Assembly: GCF_013376005.1 (NCBI RefSeq)
Contig: NZ_JABMJK010000001.1
Coordinates: 496,001 to 560,000 of the forward strand
Direction: 5' to 3'
Source: Duganella sp. SG902
GTDB lineage: Bacteria > Pseudomonadota > Gammaproteobacteria > Burkholderiales > Burkholderiaceae_D
Length of the DNA stretch: 64,000 nt
The translations under genes were made by a program, and so were the position numbers. This document shows, in pieces, positions 1-8,745 of this stretch. Below the pieces are notes generated by a model that saw only the letters and a list, made by a program, of their open reading frames with translations, did not search any database and was not told the DNA's origin. Numbering within the stretch: the stretch's first letter is position 1; each line of letters begins with the position of its first letter.

Positions 1-162
1 CTGCAGGTGGTCCTGCCGGACTACACCCTGCCCTCGGCCGACCTGTATGCCTATTACCCAAGCCGCCAGCAGCAGCCTGCCCGCGTGCGCGCTTTCATCG
101 ATTTTCTGGTGGAGAGCGTACCGGCAGCCACTGCGCCACGCCCCAGGCGAATTCCGGGATGA
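1..162 (+). CDS. LysR family regulator, C-terminal fragment
   Basis: This open frame enters from the left edge and ends at a TGA at 160-162. The 53 visible residues resemble the very end of a LysR substrate-binding domain: a VLPDY-like strand, then a tyrosine-rich YAYYPSR stretch and a final helix of the RVRAFIDFL type. The same ending occurs in the complete LysR proteins of this window (for example RVRAFIDYL at the end of the 8746 gene). The DNA-binding part is outside the window, so its target is unknown. Its last 68 bases overlap the convergent membrane-protein gene. Confidence 0.8.
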   Translation: MQVVLPDYTLPSADLYAYYPSRQQQPARVRAFIDFLVESVPAATAPRPRRIPG

Positions 163-499
163 TGAAAAGCCACAGCAGCGGCGCGCCCGTAACGGCCAGG
201 GTCCAGCCCATCCAGGTGGTGAACAAGAAGCGGGCAACGCCGTCGAAGCGGCCGTACCGTGTTTGCGGATCGCTGACGCGCAACACGGACCACACCAGCA
301 CCACGCTGCCCAGCAGGCAGGCAAACAGCACGTGGAATGGCGTGAAGGCCGGTAGCGCAGTCCCGCCCAAGGCCTGGTTGATGGCAGCCAGCTGTTCGTG
401 GGCGTAGGCGAAGCTCCACGGGGTGGCGAAAGGTGCGGTCACGATCAAATCATAGATCGCGCTGCCCAGGACGATTTTGCGGAAGGTGGTAGTTTTCAT
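95..499 (-). CDS. small four-helix membrane protein, function unknown
   Basis: Encodes 134 residues with about four hydrophobic segments (near residues 8-25, 50-72, 88-103 and 106-125), so it is probably an inner-membrane protein. I do not recognise a family. The start at 499 is supported by the divergent MerR-type promoter just upstream, whose -10 region lies 8 bases before the ATG. That arrangement suggests the adjacent MerR regulator controls this gene, possibly in response to a drug, oxidant or metal. The leader would be very short, so the true start could lie slightly further in. The 3' end overlaps the LysR fragment. Confidence 0.65.
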   Translation of the reverse strand: MKTTTFRKIVLGSAIYDLIVTAPFATPWSFAYAHEQLAAINQALGGTALPAFTPFHVLFACLLGSVVLVWSVLRVSDPQTRYGRFDGVARFLFTTWMGWTLAVTGAPLLWLFIIPEFAWGVAQWLPVRSPPENR

Positions 500-506
500 G
501 CAGCCA

Positions 507-537
507 TGCTAAAGGCTGGAGTACACTCCAGGGTCAA
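507..537 (-). promoter_or_regulatory. MerR-type promoter with 19-bp spacer and operator dyad
   Basis: Read on the minus strand, a TTGACC -35 element (537-532) and a TTAGCA -10 element (512-507) are separated by 19 bp. The spacer holds a perfect dyad at 516-531 with 7-base arms (CTGGAGT/ACTCCAG) around two bases. A spacer longer than the usual 17 bp containing a dyad is the hallmark of promoters activated by MerR-family proteins through DNA untwisting. It lies between the membrane-protein gene and the divergent merR gene, so the regulator probably acts here and on its own gene. Confidence 0.8.
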
Positions 538-558
538 GCAGTTTTTTGGAGATCATGG

Positions 559-927
559 ATGCAAATCGGAGAAATCGCCGGCGCCACTGGCCTGAGCCGC
601 GACACCTTGCGCTTTTACGAGAAACGCGGCCTGCTGCGCGCGCGTCGCGCCGCCAACGGTTATCGCGACTATCCGCCGGAAGCCGTCGACTGGCTGCGCT
701 ACATCCGGCTGGCGCAAACGCTGGGCTTCACGCTCACAGAAATCGAGGCCGACCTGCCGCTGCTGGCCGAGCCGGATACTTCAGCGCCCCAACTGCGCGC
801 GGCGCTGGAGCGCAAACTGGCCGATATCGACCAGCGCATCGACGGCCTGCAACGGCTGCGCGGCGAACTGCTGCGCCGCCTGGGCGAGGACATGCAAAGC
901 TGTCCGCTGCAGGGCGGCGCTACTTGA
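559..927 (+). CDS. MerR family transcriptional regulator
   Basis: The 122-residue protein begins with a MerR winged helix-turn-helix (IGEIAGATGLSRDTLRFYEKRGLL, residues 3-26 in two helices), followed by the YRDYPPEAVDWL wing and a coiled-coil dimerisation helix (about 75-112). The only C-terminal cysteine is in SCPLQ near residue 114, so a CueR- or ZntR-like metal site is not evident. It is divergent from the membrane-protein gene and shares with it a promoter with the 19-bp spacer typical of MerR targets. The inducer is unknown. Its end overlaps the convergent DUF4153 gene by 8 bases. Confidence 0.9.
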   Translation: MQIGEIAGATGLSRDTLRFYEKRGLLRARRAANGYRDYPPEAVDWLRYIRLAQTLGFTLTEIEADLPLLAEPDTSAPQLRAALERKLADIDQRIDGLQRLRGELLRRLGEDMQSCPLQGGAT

Positions 928-2743
928 CCTCGTCGCACGCCTTTTCATTCGGCTGGAAGGTCTGGTTCAGCTCCACGCGCCGCCCGCCGACTTGCAATTC
1001 CTTGAAGCGCGGCGTGACCAGCGTGAACTCTCCCTTGCGCAGCTTTTCCACCAGCGGCTTGCAACTGATGTCGCCGTAGCCGACGTTGGCGGCCACCGTC
1101 CAGCTGCCATCGGCGCTTTCCGCGAACACCTGGCCGCCGCCCGCGTGCTGCTTCTCGATCAGCAGCACCTCCGGCTTGCCGTCACCGTCGGCGTCGATCA
1201 GGAAGGCGTCGCACTTGCCTTCCCGCTTGCTCAGGCAATCGGGCTTGAGATGGTCCTGCATGATGTTCCATTTCTGCGCGAGGAAGCTGGCCGGCAGTTG
1301 CGCGCCGGACGGCCACACCGTCAGGTTGTCCGCCACGGAGACTGGCGCGGTGGCGCGCATCGGGTGCTTCCAGCGGTCGCTGTCGTCCAGCGCCAGCATG
1401 GCCGCCGCTTCGCGCGCCAGGACGGCGGCATCGGGCCCGGTGCTGCGCTGCTTCAGTTCCTCCAGCGCGGCGCGGCCGTACCGCCCGCCTTCGAAGCGCA
1501 GGTAGCGGAAATCGAAATCGGCGGCGGCGGTCTTGCCCTTGGCCAGCCGCGCCATCTGGCTGTTGACGCCGATGCGAGCGGGGTCGGCGATCGGTGTGAA
1601 CAGCACAAACAGCACCGCCAGCACGAGGAAGGCCGCCCACACGTTGATTCTGCTGACCGGCAGCAGCCAGGTGTCGTACTGGGAGGCCGCCCACAGGTAG
1701 CCGATGGCATAGAAGGCCGCCACCAGCAGGCAGGCCGCCGCGATCACGCGGTCCGAGGTCCAGCCGTATTGCGCCACGCGCAGTCCCAGCGCATAGACGC
1801 CGACCAGGGTCACAGGCAGGATCAGGATGGCGGCCGTGCGCGCGCCGACGCGCAGCGGCAATGCCACAATGGCCTCCCCATTCTGGAACGCGGCGTTGAT
1901 CAGCACCAGCAGCACCGCCGCGGCGCTCAGCAGCACCGAGGTGGCGTGGCGCGTCTCCCACAACGCGGACAGGCCGGTGAAAGGCAGCGTGCAGATAAAG
2001 CCGGTCACCAGCACCACCGCCACCGGCAATATCCATGACATCAGCACCAGCAGCAGGGTGCGAATGCCGCGTACGATGGCCGGCCGCACATCCGTCACGT
2101 GCATGGCGCAGGAAAAAGCGGTGCAGATCACCGGCACGTTGAACCACGACTCGCGCAGCAACTCCTGCAGGAACTTCAGCTTCACCAGCATGAACAGCTG
2201 GGATCCCATGAACAGCACAAAGAACAAGGCGCCGACGAAGAACGCGGAAAACAACAGTTGTATAGCCAGCTTCCACGCCACCTCGAAATAGGTATTGTAG
2301 GTGGCGATGCGACGCCCCTCCTGCGCCCCGGCAAGCACCAGCGTATGGGCGATGAAGAAGAATACGGCGCTGAAGAAGACCAGCAGCACCGAGGGCGAAT
2401 AGATCGGCTTATGATCCCAATTGCTCAGCAGCGGCTGCGCATTCTGGTCGCGCCAGGCGTCATGCAGCGACAACGCCAGCAGCACGGCCAGCGCCGCCAG
2501 CAGCCATATCGCGGCCTGGCGCGGCTTCAGGTGGCCCAGGCTGGAGATCAGCAGCACCGGCAAAATCAGCAGCACGGTGGTCAGCGGCACCATGGCGAAC
2601 GGCGCGGTGGCCGGCCACGCGACGTCGCGCGCGGCGGCATACAGCCAATACAGCAGCAGCCCCTGTAGCAGCCCGATGGCCAGCCTTGCCGCCATCACTC
2701 TGCGGCTGACCTCCGCTTCCAGTGCGATCTCGTTGTGCTCCAT
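920..2743 (-). CDS. DUF4153 domain-containing membrane protein
   Basis: Encodes 607 residues. The first about 380 residues contain around ten hydrophobic segments, and the last about 220 form a soluble domain that contains a calcium-loop-like DADGDGKPE stretch. The membrane half matches my recollection of DUF4153 proteins, which are of unknown function in proteobacteria. Large stretches of TM segments separated by short basic loops support an inner-membrane location. The soluble tail probably lies in the periplasm (inference). The gene is transcribed alone and diverges from dapC across an AT-rich gap. Confidence 0.75.
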   Translation of the reverse strand: MEHNEIALEAEVSRRVMAARLAIGLLQGLLLYWLYAAARDVAWPATAPFAMVPLTTVLLILPVLLISSLGHLKPRQAAIWLLAALAVLLALSLHDAWRDQNAQPLLSNWDHKPIYSPSVLLVFFSAVFFFIAHTLVLAGAQEGRRIATYNTYFEVAWKLAIQLLFSAFFVGALFFVLFMGSQLFMLVKLKFLQELLRESWFNVPVICTAFSCAMHVTDVRPAIVRGIRTLLLVLMSWILPVAVVLVTGFICTLPFTGLSALWETRHATSVLLSAAAVLLVLINAAFQNGEAIVALPLRVGARTAAILILPVTLVGVYALGLRVAQYGWTSDRVIAAACLLVAAFYAIGYLWAASQYDTWLLPVSRINVWAAFLVLAVLFVLFTPIADPARIGVNSQMARLAKGKTAAADFDFRYLRFEGGRYGRAALEELKQRSTGPDAAVLAREAAAMLALDDSDRWKHPMRATAPVSVADNLTVWPSGAQLPASFLAQKWNIMQDHLKPDCLSKREGKCDAFLIDADGDGKPEVLLIEKQHAGGGQVFAESADGSWTVAANVGYGDISCKPLVEKLRKGEFTLVTPRFKELQVGGRRVELNQTFQPNEKACDEVK

Positions 2744-2793
2744 GTTGTCCCACCCATCTTATTAATTCGATTATTTTAATAATTTAGCATGAA

Positions 2794-2822
2794 TGACCGG
2801 CCGGGCGTGGAGGCGCTATAAT
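2794..2822 (+). promoter_or_regulatory. candidate dapC promoter, possibly leaderless
   Basis: A perfect TATAAT occupies 2817-2822, with a weak TGACCG -35-like element 17 bp upstream (2794-2799). A start site about seven bases after the -10 would fall at or next to the dapC ATG at 2831. No Shine-Dalgarno sequence is visible before that ATG. Confidence 0.5.
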
Positions 2823-2830
2823 CGAAGACT

Positions 2831-4045
2831 ATGAATCCACTTCTCGACAAGCTGCACCCCTACCCTTTCGAAAAACTGCGTCTGCTGTTTGAGCAAGTCA
2901 CTCCCAGCCCGCAGCATAAAGCCATTAGCTTGGGCATGGGTGAGCCCAAGCATCCTACGCCGAAATTCATTGAACAGGCGCTGGTCGACAATCTCGGCGG
3001 CCTGGCCGTCTATCCGACCACCATCGGTTCGCCCGAGATGCGCGACGCCATCGCCGGCTGGCTGGAACGGCGCTACAACCTGCCGAAGCTGAATCCGGCC
3101 ACGCAGGTGCTGCCAGTGAACGGCTCGCGCGAGGCGCTGTTCGCGCTAGCGCAGGCGGTCATCGACAAGGACGCCAAGTCGATCGTGGTCAGCCCGAATC
3201 CGTTCTACCAGATTTACGAAGGCGCGGCCCACCTGGCCGGCGCCGAACCGTACTTTGTCAACTCCGACCCGGCGCGCAACTTCGGCTGCGACTACGACAG
3301 CATTCCGGAAGAAGTGTGGAAGCGCGTGGCGCTGCTGTTCGTCTGCTCGCCCGGCAATCCGACCGGCGCCGTGCTGTCGCTGACCGACTGGGAGAACCTG
3401 TTCGCCCTATCGGAGCGCTACAACTTCATCATTGCCGCCGACGAGTGCTATTCCGAGATCTACCACGGCGAGCAGCCGCCGCTGGGGGCGATGGAAGCCA
3501 CCCATCAACTGGGCCTGGCCACCATCGACAAGCCATATGCGCGCCTGGTGGTGTTCAGCAGCCTGTCCAAGCGTTCCAACGTGCCTGGCATGCGCTCCGG
3601 CTTCGTCGCCGGCGACGCCGACGTGCTGAAGAAATTCCTGTTGTACCGCACCTATCACGGCGGCGCCATGAGCCTCTCCGTGCAAGCTGCGTCGATCGCG
3701 GCGTGGAACGACGAAACCCATGTCGAACAAAACCGCGAACAATACCGCGCCAAGTTCAACGCCATCACGCCTTTGCTGAAGGAAGTGCTGGACGTGGAAC
3801 TGCCGGACGCCGGCTTCTACCTGTGGGCGGACGTCAGCCGTACCGGCTTGTCCGACACCGAGTTCGCCCAGCGCCTGTACGCCGAATATAATGTCACCGT
3901 ACTGCCAGGCAGCTACCTGGCGCGTGAAGCGCACGGCATCAATCCGGGCCGCAACCGCATCCGCATGGCGCTGGTCGCCGAGACGACGGAAGGCCTGGAA
4001 GCGGCGCAGCGCATCGTCCAATTCTGCAAGTCCCTTAACAAATAA
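2831..4045 (+). CDS. dapC: succinyldiaminopimelate transaminase
   Basis: This 404-residue class I/II PLP aminotransferase is expected to convert N-succinyl-2-amino-6-ketopimelate and glutamate to N-succinyl-LL-diaminopimelate in lysine and peptidoglycan precursor synthesis. Visible marks are the SPGNPTG motif (about 173-179), the cofactor aspartate in AADECYSE (about 202-209) and the Schiff-base lysine in SLSKRSN (K247). The length is usual for DapC. It is followed after 11 bases by dapD, the preceding step of the same pathway, which fixes its role among related aminotransferases. The start is the first ATG after a TATAAT box and has no clear ribosome binding site. Confidence 0.93.
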   Translation: MNPLLDKLHPYPFEKLRLLFEQVTPSPQHKAISLGMGEPKHPTPKFIEQALVDNLGGLAVYPTTIGSPEMRDAIAGWLERRYNLPKLNPATQVLPVNGSREALFALAQAVIDKDAKSIVVSPNPFYQIYEGAAHLAGAEPYFVNSDPARNFGCDYDSIPEEVWKRVALLFVCSPGNPTGAVLSLTDWENLFALSERYNFIIAADECYSEIYHGEQPPLGAMEATHQLGLATIDKPYARLVVFSSLSKRSNVPGMRSGFVAGDADVLKKFLLYRTYHGGAMSLSVQAASIAAWNDETHVEQNREQYRAKFNAITPLLKEVLDVELPDAGFYLWADVSRTGLSDTEFAQRLYAEYNVTVLPGSYLAREAHGINPGRNRIRMALVAETTEGLEAAQRIVQFCKSLNK

Positions 4046-4056
4046 TTGAGTCCATC

Positions 4057-4884
4057 ATGAGCCAACAACTCCAGAACATCATCGAAACCGCCTGGGAAGA
4101 CCGCGCGAACATCAATCCGGCCAACGGTTCCGCCGAACTGCGCGACGCCGTCAACCACGTGCTGGCCGGCCTGGACGCGGGCACCATCCGCGTGGCCGAC
4201 AAGGCCACCGGCACCTGGGTGGTGAACCAGTGGGTCAAGAAAGCCGTGCTGCTGTCGTTCCGCCTGGAGAACAACGTGGTCCTGCCATCGGACGGCACCA
4301 TGCAGTTCTACGACAAGGTGCCGACCAAGTTCGCCAACTACACCGCCGACGATTTCGCCAAGGGCGGCTTCCGCGTGGTGCCGCCGGCTGTCGCCCGCCG
4401 CGGCTCCTTCATCGCCAAGAACGTGGTGCTGATGCCTTCCTACGTCAACATCGGCGCCTACGTCGATGAAGGCGCGATGGTCGACACCTGGGCCACCGTC
4501 GGCTCGTGCGCGCAGATCGGCAAGAACGTCCACCTGTCGGGCGGCGTGGGCATCGGCGGCGTGCTGGAACCGATGCAAGCCAATCCAACCATCATCGAAG
4601 ACAACTGCTTCATCGGCGCCCGCTCGGAAATCGTCGAAGGCGTGATCGTGGAAGAGAACTCGGTGATCTCGATGGGCGTGTACATCGGCCAGTCGACCAA
4701 GATCTACGACCGCGCCACCGGCGAAGTGACCTATGGCCGCGTGCCTGCCGGCTCCGTGGTGGTATCGGGTTCGCTGCCATCGGACGACGGCAAGTACTCG
4801 CTTTACTGCGCCGTGATCGTCAAGCGCGTGGACGCGCAGACCCGCTCCAAGACCAGCATCAACGAACTGCTGCGCGGCGTATAA
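4057..4884 (+). CDS. dapD: tetrahydrodipicolinate N-succinyltransferase
   Basis: This 275-residue cytoplasmic enzyme transfers succinyl from succinyl-CoA to tetrahydrodipicolinate, the entry to the succinylase branch of lysine/diaminopimelate synthesis. The C-terminal half shows the hexapeptide-repeat pattern of a left-handed beta helix ([20 protein letters not shown] region, then IGGVLEP and [12 protein letters not shown]). The family length is about 274. It follows dapC by 11 bases and is probably co-transcribed. The final codons GTA TAA create a TATAAT string at 4880-4885, which may or may not act as a promoter for the next gene. Confidence 0.96.
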   Translation: MSQQLQNIIETAWEDRANINPANGSAELRDAVNHVLAGLDAGTIRVADKATGTWVVNQWVKKAVLLSFRLENNVVLPSDGTMQFYDKVPTKFANYTADDFAKGGFRVVPPAVARRGSFIAKNVVLMPSYVNIGAYVDEGAMVDTWATVGSCAQIGKNVHLSGGVGIGGVLEPMQANPTIIEDNCFIGARSEIVEGVIVEENSVISMGVYIGQSTKIYDRATGEVTYGRVPAGSVVVSGSLPSDDGKYSLYCAVIVKRVDAQTRSKTSINELLRGV

Positions 4885-4910
4885 TCTGATGTAAAAACCG
4901 GAGAACCACC

Positions 4911-6056
4911 ATGGCCATGGACCGCTTGTTCCAACTGATGAAGGAAAAGAACGCGTCGGACATGTTCTTCGCGGTGAATTCTCCGGTTCACATCAAGATC
5001 AACGGGAACCTCATCCCGATCAACCAGCAAAAGCTGGAGCCGGAGAACATCCACGCCCTGCTGGCGGAAATCGCCACACCGGAGCAGATGGAGGAACTGG
5101 CAAGCACCAATGAATTGAACATGGGCGTCTCGGTGCCCAACCTGGGGCGCTTCCGCCTGTCCGCGTTCCGGCAGCGTGGCAGCATCTCCGCCGTGTTCCG
5201 CTTTGTCCCCGCGACGATTCCCCTGCTGGCCGATTTGCAGCTGCCGCCTGTGCTGGCGGACCTGATCATGGAAAAGCGCGGCTTGCTGCTGCTGGTGGGT
5301 TCCACCGGTTCCGGCAAATCGACCACCATCGCGTCCATGCTGGATCATCGCAACGAACTGCGTTCCGGCCATATCCTGACGCTGGAAGATCCGATCGAGT
5401 ACCTGTTCCGGAATAAGAAATCCATCGTCAACCAGCGCGAGATCGGCAGCGACGCCAAGGACTTCCACACCGCGCTGCGCAACTCCATGCGCCAGGCGCC
5501 GGACTGCATCCTGATCGGCGAGATCCGCGACAAGGAAACCATGGCCGCCGCGCTGGCCTACGCGCAGTCGGGCCACCTGGTGCTGGCGACCCTGCACGCC
5601 AATAACAGCTACAACGCGCTGAACCGCATCATCAGCTTCTACCCGATCGAGAACCGCGCGGCGTTGCTGCAGGATTTGTCGAGCACCATCAAGGCCATCG
5701 TGTCGCAGAGGCTTGTGCGCTCGATCAACGGCGGCACGCGCTCGGCGGCGGTGGAAGTGATGGTCAACACCCGCTACATCGCGGACCTGATCGAGAAAGG
5801 CGAAATCAGCCAGATCAAGGAAGCGATGGAAAAGAGCATGTCGCCCGGTTCGCAATCGTTCGAACAGGCCTTGCTCAAGCTGGTGCAGGATGGCCTGGTC
5901 AGCCAGGACGAAGCCCTGGCCAACGCCGATTCCGCCACCAACCTGCTCTGGCTCCTCAACAATGGCCCCGACAGCAAGCTGGCCAAGGCCGATGAACCGG
6001 AATCCAAGCCAGCAGCCAGCGAAGCATCCTTTACCGAATTTACCCTCAATACCTAG
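4911..6056 (+). CDS. pilU: type IV pilus ATPase of the PilT/PilU family, PilU-like
   Basis: Encodes 381 residues of a hexameric motor ATPase for type IV pilus retraction. It shows the Walker A motif GSTGSGKST (130-138), an acidic box around LEDPIEY, the Walker B motif DCILIGEIRD (198-207) and the His box LATLHANNS (H229). Length and the C-terminal tail after the ATPase core fit PilU better than PilT (about 345 residues). PilU works together with PilT, which is not in this window. It sits 26 bases after dapD with a GGAG ribosome binding site, so it is probably read in the same transcript. Confidence 0.88.
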   Translation: MAMDRLFQLMKEKNASDMFFAVNSPVHIKINGNLIPINQQKLEPENIHALLAEIATPEQMEELASTNELNMGVSVPNLGRFRLSAFRQRGSISAVFRFVPATIPLLADLQLPPVLADLIMEKRGLLLLVGSTGSGKSTTIASMLDHRNELRSGHILTLEDPIEYLFRNKKSIVNQREIGSDAKDFHTALRNSMRQAPDCILIGEIRDKETMAAALAYAQSGHLVLATLHANNSYNALNRIISFYPIENRAALLQDLSSTIKAIVSQRLVRSINGGTRSAAVEVMVNTRYIADLIEKGEISQIKEAMEKSMSPGSQSFEQALLKLVQDGLVSQDEALANADSATNLLWLLNNGPDSKLAKADEPESKPAASEASFTEFTLNT

Positions 6057-6089
6057 GCAGCCCTGACACGGAGATGAAAGATTGTTTCG

Positions 6090-6638
6090 ATGAGTAAGAG
6101 CAGATTGGAAAGCACCAGCAAATTCTTGTCGCTCATTTTGCGGCATGCGCCAGAAACAATCGGTATTCAGCTCGATGCAAACGGCTGGGCCGACGTGGCC
6201 GAACTGCTCGAGAAAGCCGCCCAGCATGGCAAGCCGATCACACGCGAGCTATTAAACGAAGTCGTTGCGACGAGCGACAAAAAGCGATTCGCCTTCAGCG
6301 CCGACGAACAATCAATCCGCGCCAATCAAGGCCACTCTGTCGCAGCGGTCGATCTCGAACTGAGGCCAACACCACCACCTCCAGTCTTGTATCACGGTAC
6401 TGCAAGTAGGTTTGTGGATTCAATCAAAGCGACAGGACTGCGATCACAATCGCGCAATCACGTGCACCTATCGTCACAGATGGAGACCGCCGTCAGTGTC
6501 GGCAAACGACATGGATCGCCGGTGGTGCTGACGATTCAGGCCCAAGCCATGCACGCCCAAGGGCATCCGTTTTACCTGTCCGAAAACGGTGTCTGGCTGA
6601 CCGCCGACGTCCCGGCTGCATTTATCGGCTTTCCCTGA
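6090..6638 (+). CDS. kptA: RNA 2'-phosphotransferase (Tpt1/KptA family)
   Basis: The 182-residue protein matches the Tpt1/KptA family, which removes an internal RNA 2'-phosphate using NAD+ and releases ADP-ribose 1'',2''-cyclic phosphate. Expected catalytic residues are visible: the LILRHAPE motif with R18 and H19, IRANQGHS with R77, the YHGT motif (about 101-104) and HVHLS later on. The length is typical. The bacterial substrate is not known, since bacteria lack the yeast tRNA splicing pathway. By eye its codons are more A/T-rich than those of pilU, which suggests it arrived separately. Confidence 0.9.
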   Translation: MSKSRLESTSKFLSLILRHAPETIGIQLDANGWADVAELLEKAAQHGKPITRELLNEVVATSDKKRFAFSADEQSIRANQGHSVAAVDLELRPTPPPPVLYHGTASRFVDSIKATGLRSQSRNHVHLSSQMETAVSVGKRHGSPVVLTIQAQAMHAQGHPFYLSENGVWLTADVPAAFIGFP

Positions 6639-6655
6639 CTTGCGGCAGTTCCATC

Positions 6656-6903
6656 ATTACGATCTGCGGCGGCGGGCGAATACGCCCAGCAGCGCCAGCC
6701 CGCCGCCCAGCATGCGGAAATGGTCACCGTGGTGACGCGCGTTCCTCCCGGATAGGAGCCAAGGTCGAAATAGGTCAGCACCACGGCTTGCCCATTTAGC
6801 GGCTTGAGATCGATGCGCGCCGCCGAATGCGCGTCATCCAGGTCGGCCCAGGCCACGCCGTGCAGATTGTTGTATGAGTTGTCCCACCAGACAGCCGCGC
6901 CAA
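6656..6903 (-). pseudogene. remnant of a PEP-CTERM exported protein
   Basis: On the minus strand the first part reads as plausible protein without a start (WWDNSYNNLHGV, then LNGQAVVLTYFDLGSYPGG). In a different frame the last part reads LGGGLALLGVFARRRRS and then a stop. A small-residue and leucine-rich helix followed by an arginine cluster at the very end is the second half of a PEP-CTERM sorting signal. The Pro-Glu-Pro motif itself is missing and the frame changes near 6720. An internal deletion in a secreted-protein gene is the simplest reading. The 5' end has been replaced by the SDR gene. Confidence 0.6.
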
Positions 6904-7617
6904 CTACGCGATCGCACCGCCGCCGTCCACCAGCACGGTGGAGCCGGTAGCGTATGGCGTGGTGACCAGATAGACGATGGCGTTGGCCACGTCCTCCGGC
7001 TGTCCCATGCGCCTGGCCGGCAGCCGCGCGGCGACGGTTTCGAACTTGGCCGCGCGCGCCTCGTCGCTGATACCGGACCACATTGGTGTGGCGATCATCC
7101 CCGGCGACACCGTATTCACGCGCACCGGCGACAGCTCCAACGCCAGCCCGCGTGCCAGCGACTCCAGCGCCGCGTTGATCGCGCCTTGCAGCACCGAGGT
7201 CTTGCTGGGTCGGACGCCGAGGAAGCCAGACACCAGCGTCAATGACCCGCCTTCAGCGATCCGGGCCGCGCGCGCCACCCGGTAAGCGCCCCAAAACTTG
7301 CTGTTCATAGCCGCATACGCATCCACCAGCGGCAGCTGGCGCACCGGCCCGGACGCCGTTTGCGCCGCCGACACCACCACATGATCGAATTCTCCCTGTG
7401 CGGCGAAGAATGCCTCCAGCCCGGCGTCATTGGCGGTATCGAGAACGGCCGTGCGCACCGCGCCGCCGCTGCGCGCCGCCGCCGCTTGCAACTTGAGCGG
7501 ATCACGCGAGGCGATGGTCACCTCGGCACCAAATCCCGCCAGCTCGCGGGCCGCAGCCTCGCCGATGCCGGAACTGCCGCCCACCACCAGTACTTTTTTG
7601 CCTTCGAGTTTGTTCAT
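6904..7617 (-). CDS. SDR family oxidoreductase
   Basis: This 237-residue short-chain dehydrogenase/reductase has the N-terminal Rossmann nucleotide-binding motif VVGGSSGIGEA (residues 11-21) and an NSKFWGAYRVA stretch, but the usual YxxxK catalytic pair is not obvious. The expected Tyr-Lys position reads SVLQGAINAALE, so activity is uncertain. A PGMIATPMW segment after strand 6 and the VLVDGGG end fit the family. It starts 15 bases after the polysaccharide deacetylase gene with a good GGAGAAG ribosome binding site, so the two form an operon. The substrate is unknown. Confidence 0.85.
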   Translation of the reverse strand: MNKLEGKKVLVVGGSSGIGEAAARELAGFGAEVTIASRDPLKLQAAAARSGGAVRTAVLDTANDAGLEAFFAAQGEFDHVVVSAAQTASGPVRQLPLVDAYAAMNSKFWGAYRVARAARIAEGGSLTLVSGFLGVRPSKTSVLQGAINAALESLARGLALELSPVRVNTVSPGMIATPMWSGISDEARAAKFETVAARLPARRMGQPEDVANAIVYLVTTPYATGSTVLVDGGGAIA

Positions 7618-7632
7618 GATCTTCTCCGTATA

Positions 7633-8628
7633 TCAAATGGTTTCGGTTTCGCGCAACGTGTCGGCGCTGCCTGATGCAAAGCGTGCTATCTCGTCCTTGC
7701 GCATGAAGGCCACGTCCGGGTGCGATTTGGCATAGCGCAGGAATTCGTCCAGTACCCGCACCATCTGCGGCGAGCCGCTAATCCGGTCATGCGTGCTGAC
7801 CGACATCATGCGGCGGCGCGTCGCGCCTTCCTCGTACAGCTGATCGAACTCCAGCTTGATCTGCTCAAGGAACTGTCTCGGCGAGTAGTTGCGGCCTTCC
7901 ACCAGCAGGATGTCGTTGTTACGCAGCGTGTACGGCACCACCACGAAATCCTTGCCGTTGACTTGCTCGATGAACGGCTCGTCGCGGCTCAGGTCATCGA
8001 TGTGATAGGTGTAGCCCAGTTCCTGCAGCAGTGGCAGCGTGTTGGGGCCGCGACGCAGCCAATTCGCGTTGTAGCCTGTCGGGCGTTGGCCCGTCACCTC
8101 TTCCACCATGCGGGTGCCATCGATCAGGAACTGGCGCTCCTCGGCGCGGCCCATCGCATATTGTGAACTCCAGCGAGGGCCGTGCGCGGCCGCCTCGTGG
8201 CCACGGCGTACGATCTCGCGCGCCAGTTGCGGGTTGCGGCGCGCGGCCTCGCCGATCATGTGTGAGGTCACCTTGACGCCATGCTTGTCCCATAGGTCCA
8301 GCAAGCGCGGTATGCCTTCGCGGTAGCCGTAGGCGAACCAGGTGTTGGCGGTCAGGTCGGCCGGCACGCTGGCGGGGAAATCCACTTTCGGAAACGGGCT
8401 GTCGGTTCCCTTGAGTGGCTGGCCGCCGGCTTCAAACTGCATCGAGATCGAGATCACCAGGCGCGCGCCGCCAGGCCAGAAGGCGCTCGCGCCGGCGCTG
8501 GCCGTCGGCGCGGCTTGCGCGTCCGCCGTCACGCCCGTATTGGCCAGCAGTCCGGCGGCGGCCAGTATGCCGGCTTGGCCCAGGAAGTGGCGGCGCGCGC
8601 TGCGCGGTGTTTCGTCGGATGGCTTCAT
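7633..8628 (-). CDS. Tat-exported polysaccharide deacetylase family protein (NodB/PuuE-like)
   Basis: With the start at 8628 the protein has 331 residues. It opens with a twin-arginine signal (SARRHFLGQAG, then a hydrophobic run ending in AQA), so it is predicted to be exported folded to the periplasm. The mature part resembles NodB-homology hydrolases of the PuuE/allantoinase type: YGYREGIPRLLDLWDKHGVKVTSH in two short motifs, a GHEAAAHG metal-site segment and a late HDRISG motif. The substrate cannot be told from sequence. Two ATGs are adjacent; the second lies five bases from AGGAG. It leads an operon with the SDR gene and is divergent from a LysR regulator. Confidence 0.85.
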   Translation of the reverse strand: MKPSDETPRSARRHFLGQAGILAAAGLLANTGVTADAQAAPTASAGASAFWPGGARLVISISMQFEAGGQPLKGTDSPFPKVDFPASVPADLTANTWFAYGYREGIPRLLDLWDKHGVKVTSHMIGEAARRNPQLAREIVRRGHEAAAHGPRWSSQYAMGRAEERQFLIDGTRMVEEVTGQRPTGYNANWLRRGPNTLPLLQELGYTYHIDDLSRDEPFIEQVNGKDFVVVPYTLRNNDILLVEGRNYSPRQFLEQIKLEFDQLYEEGATRRRMMSVSTHDRISGSPQMVRVLDEFLRYAKSHPDVAFMRKDEIARFASGSADTLRETETI

Positions 8629-8745
8629 CATCTCTCCTTCAGCAATAATTGGTTGGTCGATGTCGTTATAATAGAAGCGGGAATCGCACCGAAATAGCCT
8701 CTTTCGTGTGATACATACTTTCCATTTCGCGAAGAATCCACCACC

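Noticed and set aside
4880..4885. TATAAT across the dapD stop codon as a pilU promoter.
   Set aside because: It arises from the codons GTA TAA T and has no recognisable -35 at the right distance.
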